Source of the DNA: Streptomyces orinoci
GTDB taxonomy: Bacteria > Actinomycetota > Actinomycetes > Streptomycetales > Streptomycetaceae
NCBI RefSeq assembly: GCF_003121295.1
Contig: NZ_PHNC01000006.1
Coordinates: 370,920-434,919 of the forward strand
DNA length: 64,000 nt
Direction: 5' to 3'
Both the position numbers and the translations under genes were made by a program. Positions 34,801 through 42,305 of this stretch are shown one piece after another; the stretch's first letter is position 1, and each line of letters starts with the position of its first letter. The notes beneath the pieces are model-generated. The model did not search any database, was not told the DNA's origin, and saw only the letters and a program-made list of their open reading frames with translations.

Positions 34801-34851
34801 TCCGAGGACGAACTGCTGGCCGAGCTCGACGCCCTGGAGGACCGGAAGTGA
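31816..34851 (+). CDS. NRPS module C-A-PCP (5' end interrupted)
   Basis: 1011 aa from the first start after the TAG. The condensation domain has the active site VHHSVFDAWSLD (HHxxxDx) and ends near residue 400. The adenylation domain (about 420-900) has A3 LYTSGTTGRPKSVAIE, A5 NVYGPTEATV, A7 YRTGDLGRW, A8 GRADRQVKIRGYRVEVSE and A10 TTASGKTDRGALP. The PCP has DDFFESGGHSLIATRI. Aligning by eye to GrsA gives pocket residues D-A-W-A-L-G-V-V-L plus Lys, a mostly hydrophobic pocket; I do not match it to a known substrate. The C-domain lacks its first part unless the TAG is read through. Its stop overlaps the P450 start. Confidence 0.85.
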   Translation: MARHEALRTRFVARDGTPRVVVAGPPASVLEIRDLSGHPDPEQAAREQAAAAARQAFGLAADPLFRAGLLRLAAEEHLLVLTVHHSVFDAWSLDILAREVSMAYAAFRAGEEPELPALPAGYYEMAADQLAALTPEAVAEYVAYWREHLGDAPPELELAGDRPRPQVPSYRGESVTFELGPELTSAVRELAGRHRATPFMVLLAAYQAVLARWGRARQVVTGCPSAGRTEPEHEELIGFFVNLLPLRADLSDDPSFTTLLDRVRTGLLEAYARQDLPFEQLVDELRLPRRLGANPLVQHSFQVLHGGAGDAQGLPVLPGIEVTRYEDETQTTRFDLELYVLDSGGDTLRGHLVYATDLFDATTAARFTEHYRTFLTAVCTTPAVRVADVPLTGADERRLLAGWNATGREVAPGSDPVRALAEVVRRAPQAIAVTAGGQRLTYGELDARSDRLAALLRRRGVGAETVAGVLLPRGADLVVAWLAVLKAGGAYLPLDHRLPAARMEFMLRDARAVLVITEPGLATALPAGTVTVTCADAERAADGTPLPGATADGPPPAALMHVLYTSGTTGRPKSVAIERRSFANLLSWHLRERSFGPSDVATQVANISFDAAGWEIWGALLAGARLDFPPDDTVPSAEEMAGHLARTGTTVAFATTAMAEELIRHPLGRNTALRTLLTGGDLFRPRPTDAPGVPVVNVYGPTEATVLATATELTLPTTAGGRIGRPIDNVRVHVLDDRLRPVGIGVPGEIFLAGAGLARGYIGAPALTAERFLPDPLSPSPGGRLYRTGDLGRWTGDGELEFLGRADRQVKIRGYRVEVSEVETALRALSGVRDAAVAPATVAGTTRLVAWYVPEGADAPARDELRDLLAPVLPEFMLPDLFVALERMPTTASGKTDRGALPLPEGPATPYVPPATDCERAVAAVWSDVLGRPRVGVHDDFFESGGHSLIATRITARLRDLFGIDVPLRLVFERRTVGALARAVEELVTAEVEAMSEDELLAELDALEDRK

Positions 34852-36074
34852 CGCCCGAGGAGACGGTGACCGACCTCACCGACCCCCGCACCTTCGACGA
34901 ACAGGACCTCGCCGGCTACTGGCGGCGGCTCAGGGCCGAGGAGCCCGTCCACTGGCACCCGCCGGCGCCCGGCAGGCCCGGCTTCTGGGTCGTCTCCCGC
35001 CACGCCGACATCCTGCCCGTGTACCGGGACAACGAGACGTTCACCTCGGAACGCGGCAATGTCCTTACCACCCTGCTCTCCGGCGGCGACTCGGCCGCGG
35101 GCCATATGCTGCCGGTCACCGACGGGCACCGCCACCGTGAACTGCGGAAGATCATCCTGCGGGCCTTCGCCCCGCGAACGCTGGACCGGGTGGCCGCGAC
35201 GGTCCGGGCGAACACCCGCGCCCTGGTCGCGGCGGCCGTCGAGCTCGGCACCTGCGACTTCGCCACGGACATCGCCGACCGCATACCCATGGGTACGATC
35301 TGCGACCTGCTGGGAGTGCCCACCGCGGACCGCCCTTTCCTCCTGGACCTGACGCACCATGCGCTCAGCTCCGACACCAAGGGCGCCGACGAGCGGGAGG
35401 CGGTGGGCGCCCGCAATGAAATCCTGCTGTACTTCGGGGAGTTGCTGGAGCAACGCCGTGCCGCGCCCGGCGAGGATGTCATCAGCATGCTGGCCCACAG
35501 CGAGATCGACGGGCGCCCGCTGCCGGAGGACGACATCGTCCTCAACTGCTACAGCCTCATCATCGGCGGGGACGAGACCAGCCGGCTGTCGATGATCGAA
35601 GCGGCCGCCGCCCTGGCCCGCCACGGCGAGCAGTGGCAGCGGCTGCGGGACGGCCGCGTGGACCCCGCCACCGCGGTGGAGGAGGTCCTGCGCTGGGCCT
35701 CCCCCACCCTGCACTTCGGCCGCACCTGCACCCGGCCGGCCCGGATCGCCGGGACGCCCATCGCGGAGGGCGACATCGTCACCCTCTGGCACTGCTCCGC
35801 CAACCGGGACGAGACCGTATTCGCCGACCCCCACGCCTTCCGCCTCGACCGCACCCCCAACAAGCACCTGGCCTTCGGCCATGGACCGCACTTCTGCCTG
35901 GGCGCCTACCTGGCCCGGGTGGAAATCGGCGCACTGCTCACGGCATTGCGGGACTTCGCCGATGACCTGGAGGTCACCGGCGAAGCACGCCGCATCCACT
36001 CCGCTTTCCTCACCGGCTACAGCAGCCTGCCGGTGCGGTTCCAACGGAAAGCGGCAACAGGGACCCGCCTATGA
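34848..36074 (+). CDS. Cytochrome P450 (NRPS-cluster tailoring)
   Basis: 408-aa soluble bacterial P450. I-helix IIGGDETSRLS, EVLRW of the ExxR region (AVEEVLRWASP) and haem loop FGHGPHFCLGAYLAR with the proximal Cys. ATG overlaps the NRPS stop by 4 bp, so it is coupled to the synthetase. P450s in this position usually hydroxylate the PCP-bound amino acid or the finished product. It ends with an ATGA overlap to another ORF that is cut off. Confidence 0.9.
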   Translation: MTPEETVTDLTDPRTFDEQDLAGYWRRLRAEEPVHWHPPAPGRPGFWVVSRHADILPVYRDNETFTSERGNVLTTLLSGGDSAAGHMLPVTDGHRHRELRKIILRAFAPRTLDRVAATVRANTRALVAAAVELGTCDFATDIADRIPMGTICDLLGVPTADRPFLLDLTHHALSSDTKGADEREAVGARNEILLYFGELLEQRRAAPGEDVISMLAHSEIDGRPLPEDDIVLNCYSLIIGGDETSRLSMIEAAAALARHGEQWQRLRDGRVDPATAVEEVLRWASPTLHFGRTCTRPARIAGTPIAEGDIVTLWHCSANRDETVFADPHAFRLDRTPNKHLAFGHGPHFCLGAYLARVEIGALLTALRDFADDLEVTGEARRIHSAFLTGYSSLPVRFQRKAATGTRL

Positions 36075-36295
36075 ACGCGAACGGCGGCGGACTGTCCAGG
36101 GTGCGCGCGTACTACCGCTCGGCCGACGCACACGATGCACCAGGAGCCGGTCCCTGCGCCGCTCGATGGCCGGGCATCGGGGCCCGGACACGGGGCTGGT
36201 GCGCGGAACGCCCTTCCCCGATGATGCCGTTGTGCGGGAGGGACTTCCCGGGTACTTCCCGTCGTCGGCACGTCGGTGGGCGGAAGAGGCAGTTG
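36071..36295 (+). pseudogene. Cut-off ORF coupled to the P450, and junction to the next island
   Basis: The P450 stop overlaps ATG 36071 as ATGA. This opens MNANGGGLSRVRAYYRSADA, which looks like the start of a further cluster gene, but the frame then continues through DNA with no recognisable content into the in-frame Crp/Fnr gene at 36296. The sequence up to about 36130 is probably a remnant; 36130-36295 serves as upstream region of the regulator. It marks the right end of the NRPS cluster. Confidence 0.45.
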
Positions 36296-36979
36296 ATGAA
36301 GTTCGAGGACCGTGTTCCCTTCATGGTCCGGTTGGATGCCGAGGACCGGCAGGCCCTCTTCGAGAGCGGGACACCCCTCACCTTCGCGGCACGGCAGGTG
36401 CTGATGCAGGAGCACGAGCCCTCCGCACACGCGCTGATCCTTCTGTCCGGCTGGACGAAGGTGACTTCGGCGGCCGCGAATGGCTATGAGGCACTGCTGG
36501 CGCTGCGGGGTCCCGGCGACATCGTCGGCGAAGGGGCCGTACTCAGCGGACGTCCCAGAGGGGCGACCGTGACGGCGCTGAAACGCGTCGAGGCCCTGGC
36601 CATCGACGCCGGCCGGTTCAGCAGGCTCCTCGAGGAACGCCCCGGCATCTCGCGGAAGTTGCTGGCGCTCACTGCGGACCGGATGCGCGACAGCGACCGT
36701 CGGCGTGTGCAGTACGCGGCCCTGAACGTGCAGGAGCGTCTGGCCCTGTTGCTACTGGAACTGATGGGCAGTCATGGGGAGGACACGGAGAACGGCGTAC
36801 AGCTGACGCCCGGACTGACCCAGAGCGAGCTGGCCGGCTCGGTGGGCGCCTCCCGGGAAGCGGTGGCCCGGTTGCTGAAGGGACTGCGGGACCGTGGCAT
36901 CGTGCGCACCGGGCGGCGGGGGCTGGTGGTGGTGCGACCGGAGGTGCTGCGGAGGATGGCCGGCCAGGAGTACCGATAG
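36296..36979 (+). CDS. Crp/Fnr-family regulator
   Basis: 227 aa. A cyclic-nucleotide-binding beta-barrel spans about residues 15-120, including the phosphate-binding region IVGEGAVLSGRPRGATVTAL with its Glu and Arg in the usual order. The C-terminal winged HTH contains LTQSELAGSVGASREAVARL. ATG at 36296 follows GGAAGAGG; the frame is open to the P450 gene but family similarity begins at MKFEDRVPF. A nucleotide-cyclase-like gene follows directly, so its ligand may be made next door. A CRP-like palindrome lies between them. Confidence 0.9.
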   Translation: MKFEDRVPFMVRLDAEDRQALFESGTPLTFAARQVLMQEHEPSAHALILLSGWTKVTSAAANGYEALLALRGPGDIVGEGAVLSGRPRGATVTALKRVEALAIDAGRFSRLLEERPGISRKLLALTADRMRDSDRRRVQYAALNVQERLALLLLELMGSHGEDTENGVQLTPGLTQSELAGSVGASREAVARLLKGLRDRGIVRTGRRGLVVVRPEVLRRMAGQEYR

Positions 36980-37030
36980 CGCGCGTCCGGCGTCATGGTT
37001 CCCCAAGGCCGGCACGCACAGGTGCCGTTG

Positions 37031-37046
37031 TGTGCAGATGGTCACA
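37031..37046. promoter_or_regulatory. CRP-like palindrome upstream of cyclase-like gene
   Basis: TGTGCAGATGGTCACA fits the CRP consensus TGTGA-N6-TCACA at nine of ten positions. It lies about 100 bp before the cyclase ATG and 50 bp after the crp gene stop. Probable binding site of the adjacent Crp/Fnr protein. Confidence 0.55.
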
Positions 37047-37148
37047 TTCGCAGTGTGCTAGGTTCCATCGCCTCCAACTCGATTCCGGTGGCACCTTTTC
37101 GGTGTCCCGAAGGCCTTCACCGGCCTGTGTCTCCAGTGGAAGGCGGCC

Positions 37149-38060
37149 ATGCGCGAGCCTGTGAACCGGACCATCCTGCTCCTCGACATCGAGCAGTTCA
37201 GCCGCCGTGACGACGTGGTGCAGGCCGTCCTCCGGCGCACCCTGAACACGGTCACCGACCAGTTATCCGAGGCCGCGGGAGTCGAGGCCACCCAGCAGTA
37301 CCGCGAGGACCGCGGTGACGGCCTGATCGTGCTGATCAGTGGCGACGTGGCCAAGACCGCGGTGCTTCGCTCGCTTGTCACCGTCACGCCCGAACTCCTC
37401 CGCGACCACAACCGCTTGGCGTCGGCCAGCGCACAGATGCGACTGCGGATGGTGCTCGCCGTCGGGGAGGTCGCTCACGACCCCCAGGCGGGCACCACGG
37501 GAGGACTCGTCGGACACGACCTCAACCAGGCCTTCCGGCTGCTCGACTCCGATGCCCTGCGCACCGCCCTCGCCGAGCAAGCGGACCCGGACTGCGTCCT
37601 GGCCGTGAGCGATGCGGTCTACCAGGGGGTCATCCGTCATGGCCATCACGGGGTCCGGCCCGAGCTCTTCCGGCGAACGGACGTAAAGGTCAAGGATGGT
37701 GTGCTGTCGGCCTGGCTCCATCAAGCAGGGCCACCGTCGGCGCCGGGGACGGCGGCCGGTGAACTGCCGCCCTCGGCGGGCCGGCCCGGGCCGGCGTCCG
37801 CTGACTCGCCGGTACCGGGAAACCCGGCCCAGCCCCGGCCGCACCAGCCGCAACCGCAGGAACAGCGCGGCGGTGCCGTGTTCCACTTCAACGGCGCCCC
37901 GGTGGTGCACGGTTCACTGGTCGGTGGCGACCAGCACGGCGTGAGCGGCGGCCAGGTGACCGGCAATGTGGCCCTCGGCGGGACCGTCACCGGACCGGCC
38001 CCGGCCACGCCCGCCGACGATGCCCGGCCCGGGCAGTCCGAGCACGGGAGCCGGTCATGA
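37149..38060 (+). CDS. Class III nucleotide-cyclase-like protein with C-terminal Gly-rich motif
   Basis: 303 aa. Residues about 1-190 resemble a class III nucleotidyl cyclase: LLLDIEQFS (metal Asp13), EDRGDGLIVLI (metal Asp57), MRLRMVLAVGEV and GHDLNQAFRLLD (Asn126/Arg130, as in the transition-state NxxxR). Catalytic residues thus seem present. A Pro-rich linker leads to FHFNGAPVVHGSLVGGDQHG and on to LGG. The 24-residue stretch 255-278 is repeated in the next protein. TTA Leu codon at 37263 (residue 39). Stop overlaps the next ATG. It could be an adenylate, guanylate or pyrimidine cyclase; with a PycTM-like protein three genes on, a Pycsar-type cyclase is plausible. Confidence 0.78.
   Translation: MREPVNRTILLLDIEQFSRRDDVVQAVLRRTLNTVTDQLSEAAGVEATQQYREDRGDGLIVLISGDVAKTAVLRSLVTVTPELLRDHNRLASASAQMRLRMVLAVGEVAHDPQAGTTGGLVGHDLNQAFRLLDSDALRTALAEQADPDCVLAVSDAVYQGVIRHGHHGVRPELFRRTDVKVKDGVLSAWLHQAGPPSAPGTAAGELPPSAGRPGPASADSPVPGNPAQPRPHQPQPQEQRGGAVFHFNGAPVVHGSLVGGDQHGVSGGQVTGNVALGGTVTGPAPATPADDARPGQSEHGSRS
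37911..37982 (+). repeat. 24-residue Gly-rich motif, copy 1 (cyclase C-terminus)
   Basis: Encodes GSLVGGDQHGVSGGQVTG then NVALGG. Copy 2 (38303-38374) in the next gene encodes the same with DVILGG, 22 of 24 residues identical, while several third codon positions differ, so it is conserved as protein. Alternating Gly and beta-branched residues with Gln/His resemble amyloid-type signalling motifs shared by adjacent bacterial receptor/effector genes. Confidence 0.75.
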
Positions 38061-40432
38061 GCACACCGCACGAGCAGCAGAACGCCGCACAGTTCACGGA
38101 TCCGCCGGGACATACGGGGGTTGCCCCGGCGGATCCCGCACCCGGCATGCACCCCACGCCGGACCCCGGCTCCGGCCCGGACGGAAGCGACAACAGCTCC
38201 GAGGCGGATGCGGAGGAGGCGGCCGAACACGCCTGGGACTCCCTCAAGGATCTCTACCGCCACAGTCCGCGCATCATGTTCGGCCGCTCCGCACAGCTGG
38301 GCGGCTCGCTGGTCGGCGGTGACCAGCACGGGGTCAGCGGCGGCCAGGTGACCGGTGATGTGATCCTCGGCGGCAGCAAGATCGAGTACCACTGGGACGG
38401 CGACAGCGAAGAGAGGTCCGGCGAGATCCGCGTGGCCAAAGTCGAGGCGCTGGCCCGGAACTTCGTCTTTCCGCGATGTACGGAGGGCGCCGCACCGAGT
38501 CAGGAGGCGCACCGTCCGGACAAGCCGGTGCCTTCCGGTGGCGGCGCGCAGGCCGGCGAATGGGAACCGGGCAGTCCCTTCGATCTCGCGCTCAGCAGTC
38601 TCCGTGAGCATCGCGTCGCCGTCCTTTCCGGCCCTGCGACAACCGGACGTCAGGCCGCGGCCCTTATGCTGCTGCGCGCCGTGGGTTCGACCGGCTACCG
38701 GGCCCTGGATCCGACGCTCTCCCCGGGCCGCCTGGCCGGCGAACTCCGTGACAGGTGTGGGCATCTCGTTGACGACTTCCCCACCACGGCCGAACGTCCC
38801 CTGCGTGAGCACCACTTACTCGCCCTGAGCGAGAAACTGCGGGCAGTGGACAGTCATTTGGTCATCGTGGTCGGACCGCATCCCGTCGTCCACGGCGCGT
38901 TCGGGCATGTGGCCTGGCAGCCGCCCGAGCCCGCCGAGCTGCTGCGCGGGCATCTGCGTCACAAGGACTTGGCCGGTCGCGGCGTCGATGAGCTCCTGGC
39001 GCTTCCCGAGGTGCAGTCGGTTCTGGGACACCGCAGGCCGGTGGCCGATCTGGCCGTCTTCGCCGACCGGATCGCCGCATACACCCAGGGGACCCTGTCC
39101 CTGTCCGATCTCGCCGGCTTCGGCCACTACGCCGCGGAGCGGCAAGTGCGGACCTGGTTCGACGGTACGGAACAGAGCCTGCACGACAAGGCGTTCCTGA
39201 TCGCGCTCGCCACCTTCGACGAGGGCCCCTATCCCCTCACGGCCGAACTGAGCGACGTTCTCTTCGGCTTGCTCCAGCGCATCGAGAATCCCGGTGAGCC
39301 GGCCTGCATCCCCGTCTTCGGCACCTCGAGCGCCCAGCGCGTCGAGCACGCCCAGGCCGAGCGGTACCAGGAGGCCGAGGAGACCGAATGGGGCCCGGTG
39401 CTCCAGACGAAGGTGCAGTTCCGGGATCCTTACACGGCCATCACGCTCCTCCGCGAGATCTGGACCGGCCATCCGTCGGCCCGCCCGGCGCTCGTGGCCT
39501 GGCTGCGCCGCCTGGCGAAGGACCCCCGTCCAGTGGTGCGCACCCGGGCGGCCTCAACGGCGGCGGTGCTGACCCGGTCCGACCTGCCGTCGGCCATGGC
39601 CCTGCTCATCCGGCCCTGGGCCATGGAACAGCACTTCCGCGCCCGGCTGGCCGCCGCCAACGCGCTCGCCCTGGCGCACCGCCTGGGCGCGCCCCATGTG
39701 CCGCGTATCCTGCGGGAGTGGTGCACCGCCGCCGACCACCGGCTGCGCTGGACGGCGGTCCGCACTTACGCACTCGTAGGAGAGGCGTTCCCCGCAGAGG
39801 CCGTCGAGGCGCTCAAGGACGCGGTGCACGGCATGGAGACGCGAGGCAGGACGGCCCCTGCCTGGCCGGAGGAGCTCGACGAACTCGCCCAGTCCGCGGC
39901 CACCTTGCTGCTCGCGGTCGGCCAGAACGACGACCATGGGAAAGCCGGCAGTGCCGCAGCCGAACTGTGGCCCCAGTTCGTGCCGTTGACGCGCAGCGCC
40001 CCTACCCGGGAGTTCGCGCTGCGCACGTTCGTCCACGCCTGCGGCCCGACGGACACTGCCGGTGACGCGGGCCGCCCTCTGCTGCTCGACCTGTTCTGCC
40101 GAGCAGAGGCGACGGCCGGTACTCCCGGTGCACTGCTCCGGCAGTCGCTCGCCGCCATGTGGCGCAGCGTCCTGAACGACCCGCTGTGCTCCGTGTCCGG
40201 CCTTGAGGCCATGCGCCGCTGGGTCCGGGCGGCCGAGAACGACCCGGATGCCGAACACGCCCTCGCCGAGTTGCTTCCGGCCCTTGCCGTATCGGTCGAG
40301 GACACAAAGCGGCTCGCCTATCTGCTGGAGAACCTGCGGGGCGAGGCGGCTTCCGCTCCCCCTGCGGTGGCCCTCCGGCTGCTCGGGGTCCTGTCCCCCG
40401 CACACACGCCGACGGCCCCGAGGCCCAGCTGA
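38057..40432 (+). CDS. STAND/HEAT-like protein with N-terminal Gly-rich motif
   Basis: 791 aa, no TM helix. After a disordered Pro/Asp-rich start, residues 83-106 carry GSLVGGDQHGVSGGQVTG continuing DVILGG, nearly identical to the tail of the preceding cyclase-like protein. Residues about 175-350 look like a degenerate P-loop NTPase: VAVLSGPATTGRQAAALML has Arg where Walker A needs Lys, and HLVIVVGPH may be strand 3. The C-terminal half (about 450-780) is helical and Ala/Leu-rich with HEAT-like repeats (DPRPVVRTRAASTAAVLTRS, LRWTAVRTYALVGEAFPAEA). A TTA codon lies at 38816. Resembles sensor subunits of bacterial conflict systems; exact role unknown. Confidence 0.6.
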   Translation: MSTPHEQQNAAQFTDPPGHTGVAPADPAPGMHPTPDPGSGPDGSDNSSEADAEEAAEHAWDSLKDLYRHSPRIMFGRSAQLGGSLVGGDQHGVSGGQVTGDVILGGSKIEYHWDGDSEERSGEIRVAKVEALARNFVFPRCTEGAAPSQEAHRPDKPVPSGGGAQAGEWEPGSPFDLALSSLREHRVAVLSGPATTGRQAAALMLLRAVGSTGYRALDPTLSPGRLAGELRDRCGHLVDDFPTTAERPLREHHLLALSEKLRAVDSHLVIVVGPHPVVHGAFGHVAWQPPEPAELLRGHLRHKDLAGRGVDELLALPEVQSVLGHRRPVADLAVFADRIAAYTQGTLSLSDLAGFGHYAAERQVRTWFDGTEQSLHDKAFLIALATFDEGPYPLTAELSDVLFGLLQRIENPGEPACIPVFGTSSAQRVEHAQAERYQEAEETEWGPVLQTKVQFRDPYTAITLLREIWTGHPSARPALVAWLRRLAKDPRPVVRTRAASTAAVLTRSDLPSAMALLIRPWAMEQHFRARLAAANALALAHRLGAPHVPRILREWCTAADHRLRWTAVRTYALVGEAFPAEAVEALKDAVHGMETRGRTAPAWPEELDELAQSAATLLLAVGQNDDHGKAGSAAAELWPQFVPLTRSAPTREFALRTFVHACGPTDTAGDAGRPLLLDLFCRAEATAGTPGALLRQSLAAMWRSVLNDPLCSVSGLEAMRRWVRAAENDPDAEHALAELLPALAVSVEDTKRLAYLLENLRGEAASAPPAVALRLLGVLSPAHTPTAPRPS
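38303..38374 (+). repeat. 24-residue Gly-rich motif, copy 2 (STAND-like N-terminus)
   Basis: Second copy of the motif, at residues 83-106 of the 791-aa protein and following LKDLYRHSPRIMFGRSAQLG. See copy 1. The position at a C-terminus in one protein and near the N-terminus in the neighbour is the arrangement expected for homotypic coupling. Confidence 0.75.
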
Positions 40433-40495
40433 TCAACAAGGCATTCAGCCGCTCGGAGTGTTCTGTTCTGTTCCGTTCCAAGGAGTAGCAACACC

Positions 40496-41728
40496 ATGAT
40501 GAGCCACCAGCCTCAGTGGCAGCAGAACGCCAACCGCGACTCACAGATCGTGGACCCCGTGGTCATGATCCAGGAGCTGTCGCGCTTCAAACCCCTGCGC
40601 ACCACGCGCATCGACTACGCCCTGGTCTTCACCACGGCCCAGGGCGGGTTCGACACCTTTCTGCCGCCGCGCCGCCCGAGCCGCACCGAACTGGCCACTC
40701 GTCGCTGGACCAGCGTCTACGAGGTGGACATGGGGCTCCACGACGCGGCAGCCGTGCTGGCGCTGCCCAGCAGCAACGACGCCTTCCTCTTCGAGGTATC
40801 CCTGAACTTCAGCTGGCAGGTGCTGGATCCCGCCCTCTTCGTCGCCGGCGGGGAACGCCATGTGCCCGCGATGGTGCAGCGGCTTGTCGAGAATGCCGTA
40901 CGGCCCGTGCTGAGCCGGTATGCCATGGCAGACAGCGCGGCGGCGGAGCGGGAAGCCCAGCAGGCGCTCGCCGCTGCCGGAGAACTCGGCGCGGCGGTCG
41001 GCCTGCAGGTCCGGTACGGGATCCGGATCCGCCGGGACGAGGCCACGCTCGAACACGAACGGCAGCTGCGCGAGCTGGAGTTCGCGCGAAAGAAGCTTGA
41101 GCCCCAGCATGCCCTGCTGATGCGCGAGGACGAACTGACCGCGGAGCGAGCACTCGCCCAGGGCCGGCAGCAGCACCGGATCGAGTTGCAGAACCAGAAC
41201 CTCACTCATGAGCGGCAACTGCTGCGTGGGCGGCAGGAACTGGAACTGCATGAGATCGAGGCCCAGAAGATCCGGTACTACGCGTACTACCTGGAGCAGG
41301 GCGGGCCCACCGCAATGGCCTTCGAGCTTGCCAAGCGTCCGGAGGACACCCGGCTCATCATGGAAAACCTCCGTGAGGACCAACTGCGCATCATGCAGGG
41401 CCAGATGCAGATCGTCCTGCAGGCACTCGGCGGGGGCCCCGGTGGCCTTGAGGAACACCAGCTGGACGAACCGCGCAGGATGGCGGTGAACCTGGCCAAG
41501 CAGTTTCTCAGCGCCAAGCGTCCTCCCTCGCTGCCCGACCATCTGTCCGCGGTCGAGGCCGTCGAGGCCCCGGCCGACGCCCCGGCTTCCGACGACACGC
41601 CCGAGGCACCGGCGCAGCAGGCGCAGGACGGGACCGAACTGCCGGCCGCCCCTCGGGACAACCCGGTCCCGCCCAGCGCAGGCCCCGTTTTCGGGTACCG
41701 GACCCCGAACACTCCCTCGGGCCCATGA
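40496..41728 (+). CDS. SPFH/band-7-like coiled-coil protein
   Basis: 410 aa, no clear TM. The N-terminal half is beta-rich and resembles a band-7 domain (SNDAFLFEVSLNFSWQVLDP, then AMVQRLVENAVRPVLSRYAM). From about residue 140 to 300 a long charged helix follows (HERQLRELEFARKKLEPQHA, then RQQHRIELQNQNLTHERQLL), likely a coiled coil. The tail is Ala/Pro-rich and disordered. SPFH proteins build membrane-bound ring scaffolds and often partner with proteases. ATG 40496 follows AAGGAG; the stop overlaps the next ATG, so it is coupled to the TM protein. Confidence 0.65.
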   Translation: MMSHQPQWQQNANRDSQIVDPVVMIQELSRFKPLRTTRIDYALVFTTAQGGFDTFLPPRRPSRTELATRRWTSVYEVDMGLHDAAAVLALPSSNDAFLFEVSLNFSWQVLDPALFVAGGERHVPAMVQRLVENAVRPVLSRYAMADSAAAEREAQQALAAAGELGAAVGLQVRYGIRIRRDEATLEHERQLRELEFARKKLEPQHALLMREDELTAERALAQGRQQHRIELQNQNLTHERQLLRGRQELELHEIEAQKIRYYAYYLEQGGPTAMAFELAKRPEDTRLIMENLREDQLRIMQGQMQIVLQALGGGPGGLEEHQLDEPRRMAVNLAKQFLSAKRPPSLPDHLSAVEAVEAPADAPASDDTPEAPAQQAQDGTELPAAPRDNPVPPSAGPVFGYRTPNTPSGP

Positions 41729-42261
41729 CGACCGGCGCTCCGGAGCCCACCGCGGGGACACCGGCAGTCGCATCACAAACGGCCGAGCGCCTTCTGGCGG
41801 AGCTGCGCCAGGAGGCCGCCCGGGCGGACACCAAGAGCTCCGTCCTGGTGGCCGCACAGGCCATGGCCACGTCCGTACTCGTCGGAGTGCTCACCACCCG
41901 GAGCTGGCGTCCGGCGTCGCTTTCGGCCGTCGGGCAGGTGATGTGGTGGGCCGGCACCGCCTGCTTCTTCGCTTCGCTGCTCACGCTGCTGATGACGGTG
42001 ATTCCGCGCTACCGGTCGCACGGTTGGCAACCCGGCCTGCCGCTCACCCACTTCGCGGACATCCATAGTGCGGCGAGTTACGGGCCTGCGGCGCTGCGAG
42101 AGGCGCTGCGCCAAACGGAGCGGGCTCCCGCGCCCGCGCTCCTGTCGGCGCTCGCGGAGAACAGCCGGATCGTCGCCGGCAAGTACGGGTGGCTGCGCAT
42201 GAGCATGGCCGGTTTCACCGCGGCGATGGTGCTGCTGCCCGTCGCGCTCCTCATCGGCTGA
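41725..42261 (+). CDS. Small multi-TM protein, Pycsar-TM (PycTM/DUF5706)-like
   Basis: 178 aa. N-terminal motif LLAELRQEAARADTKSSVLV, with the ARADxK signature seen at the start of Pycsar TM effector domains, leads straight into the first TM helix (about 40-61). A second follows (VMWWAGTACFFASLLTLLMT, about 72-92). After a helical cytosolic segment containing SYGPAALREAL, a C-terminal TM ends the protein (FTAAMVLLPVALLIG). In Pycsar systems such proteins perforate the membrane when bound by cCMP or cUMP. Assignment rests on motif and topology and should be tested against PF18967. Confidence 0.62.
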   Translation: MTTGAPEPTAGTPAVASQTAERLLAELRQEAARADTKSSVLVAAQAMATSVLVGVLTTRSWRPASLSAVGQVMWWAGTACFFASLLTLLMTVIPRYRSHGWQPGLPLTHFADIHSAASYGPAALREALRQTERAPAPALLSALAENSRIVAGKYGWLRMSMAGFTAAMVLLPVALLIG

Positions 42262-42305
42262 CGCCGGGCACTTGGACAAGACCTCGGAATCAGGAGACAT
42301 ACGCC

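Noticed and set aside
37029..37064. Sigma-70 promoter at TTGTGT/TAGGTT before the cyclase gene
   Set aside because: Spacing of 24 bp between the hexamers is too long; I keep only the CRP-like palindrome.
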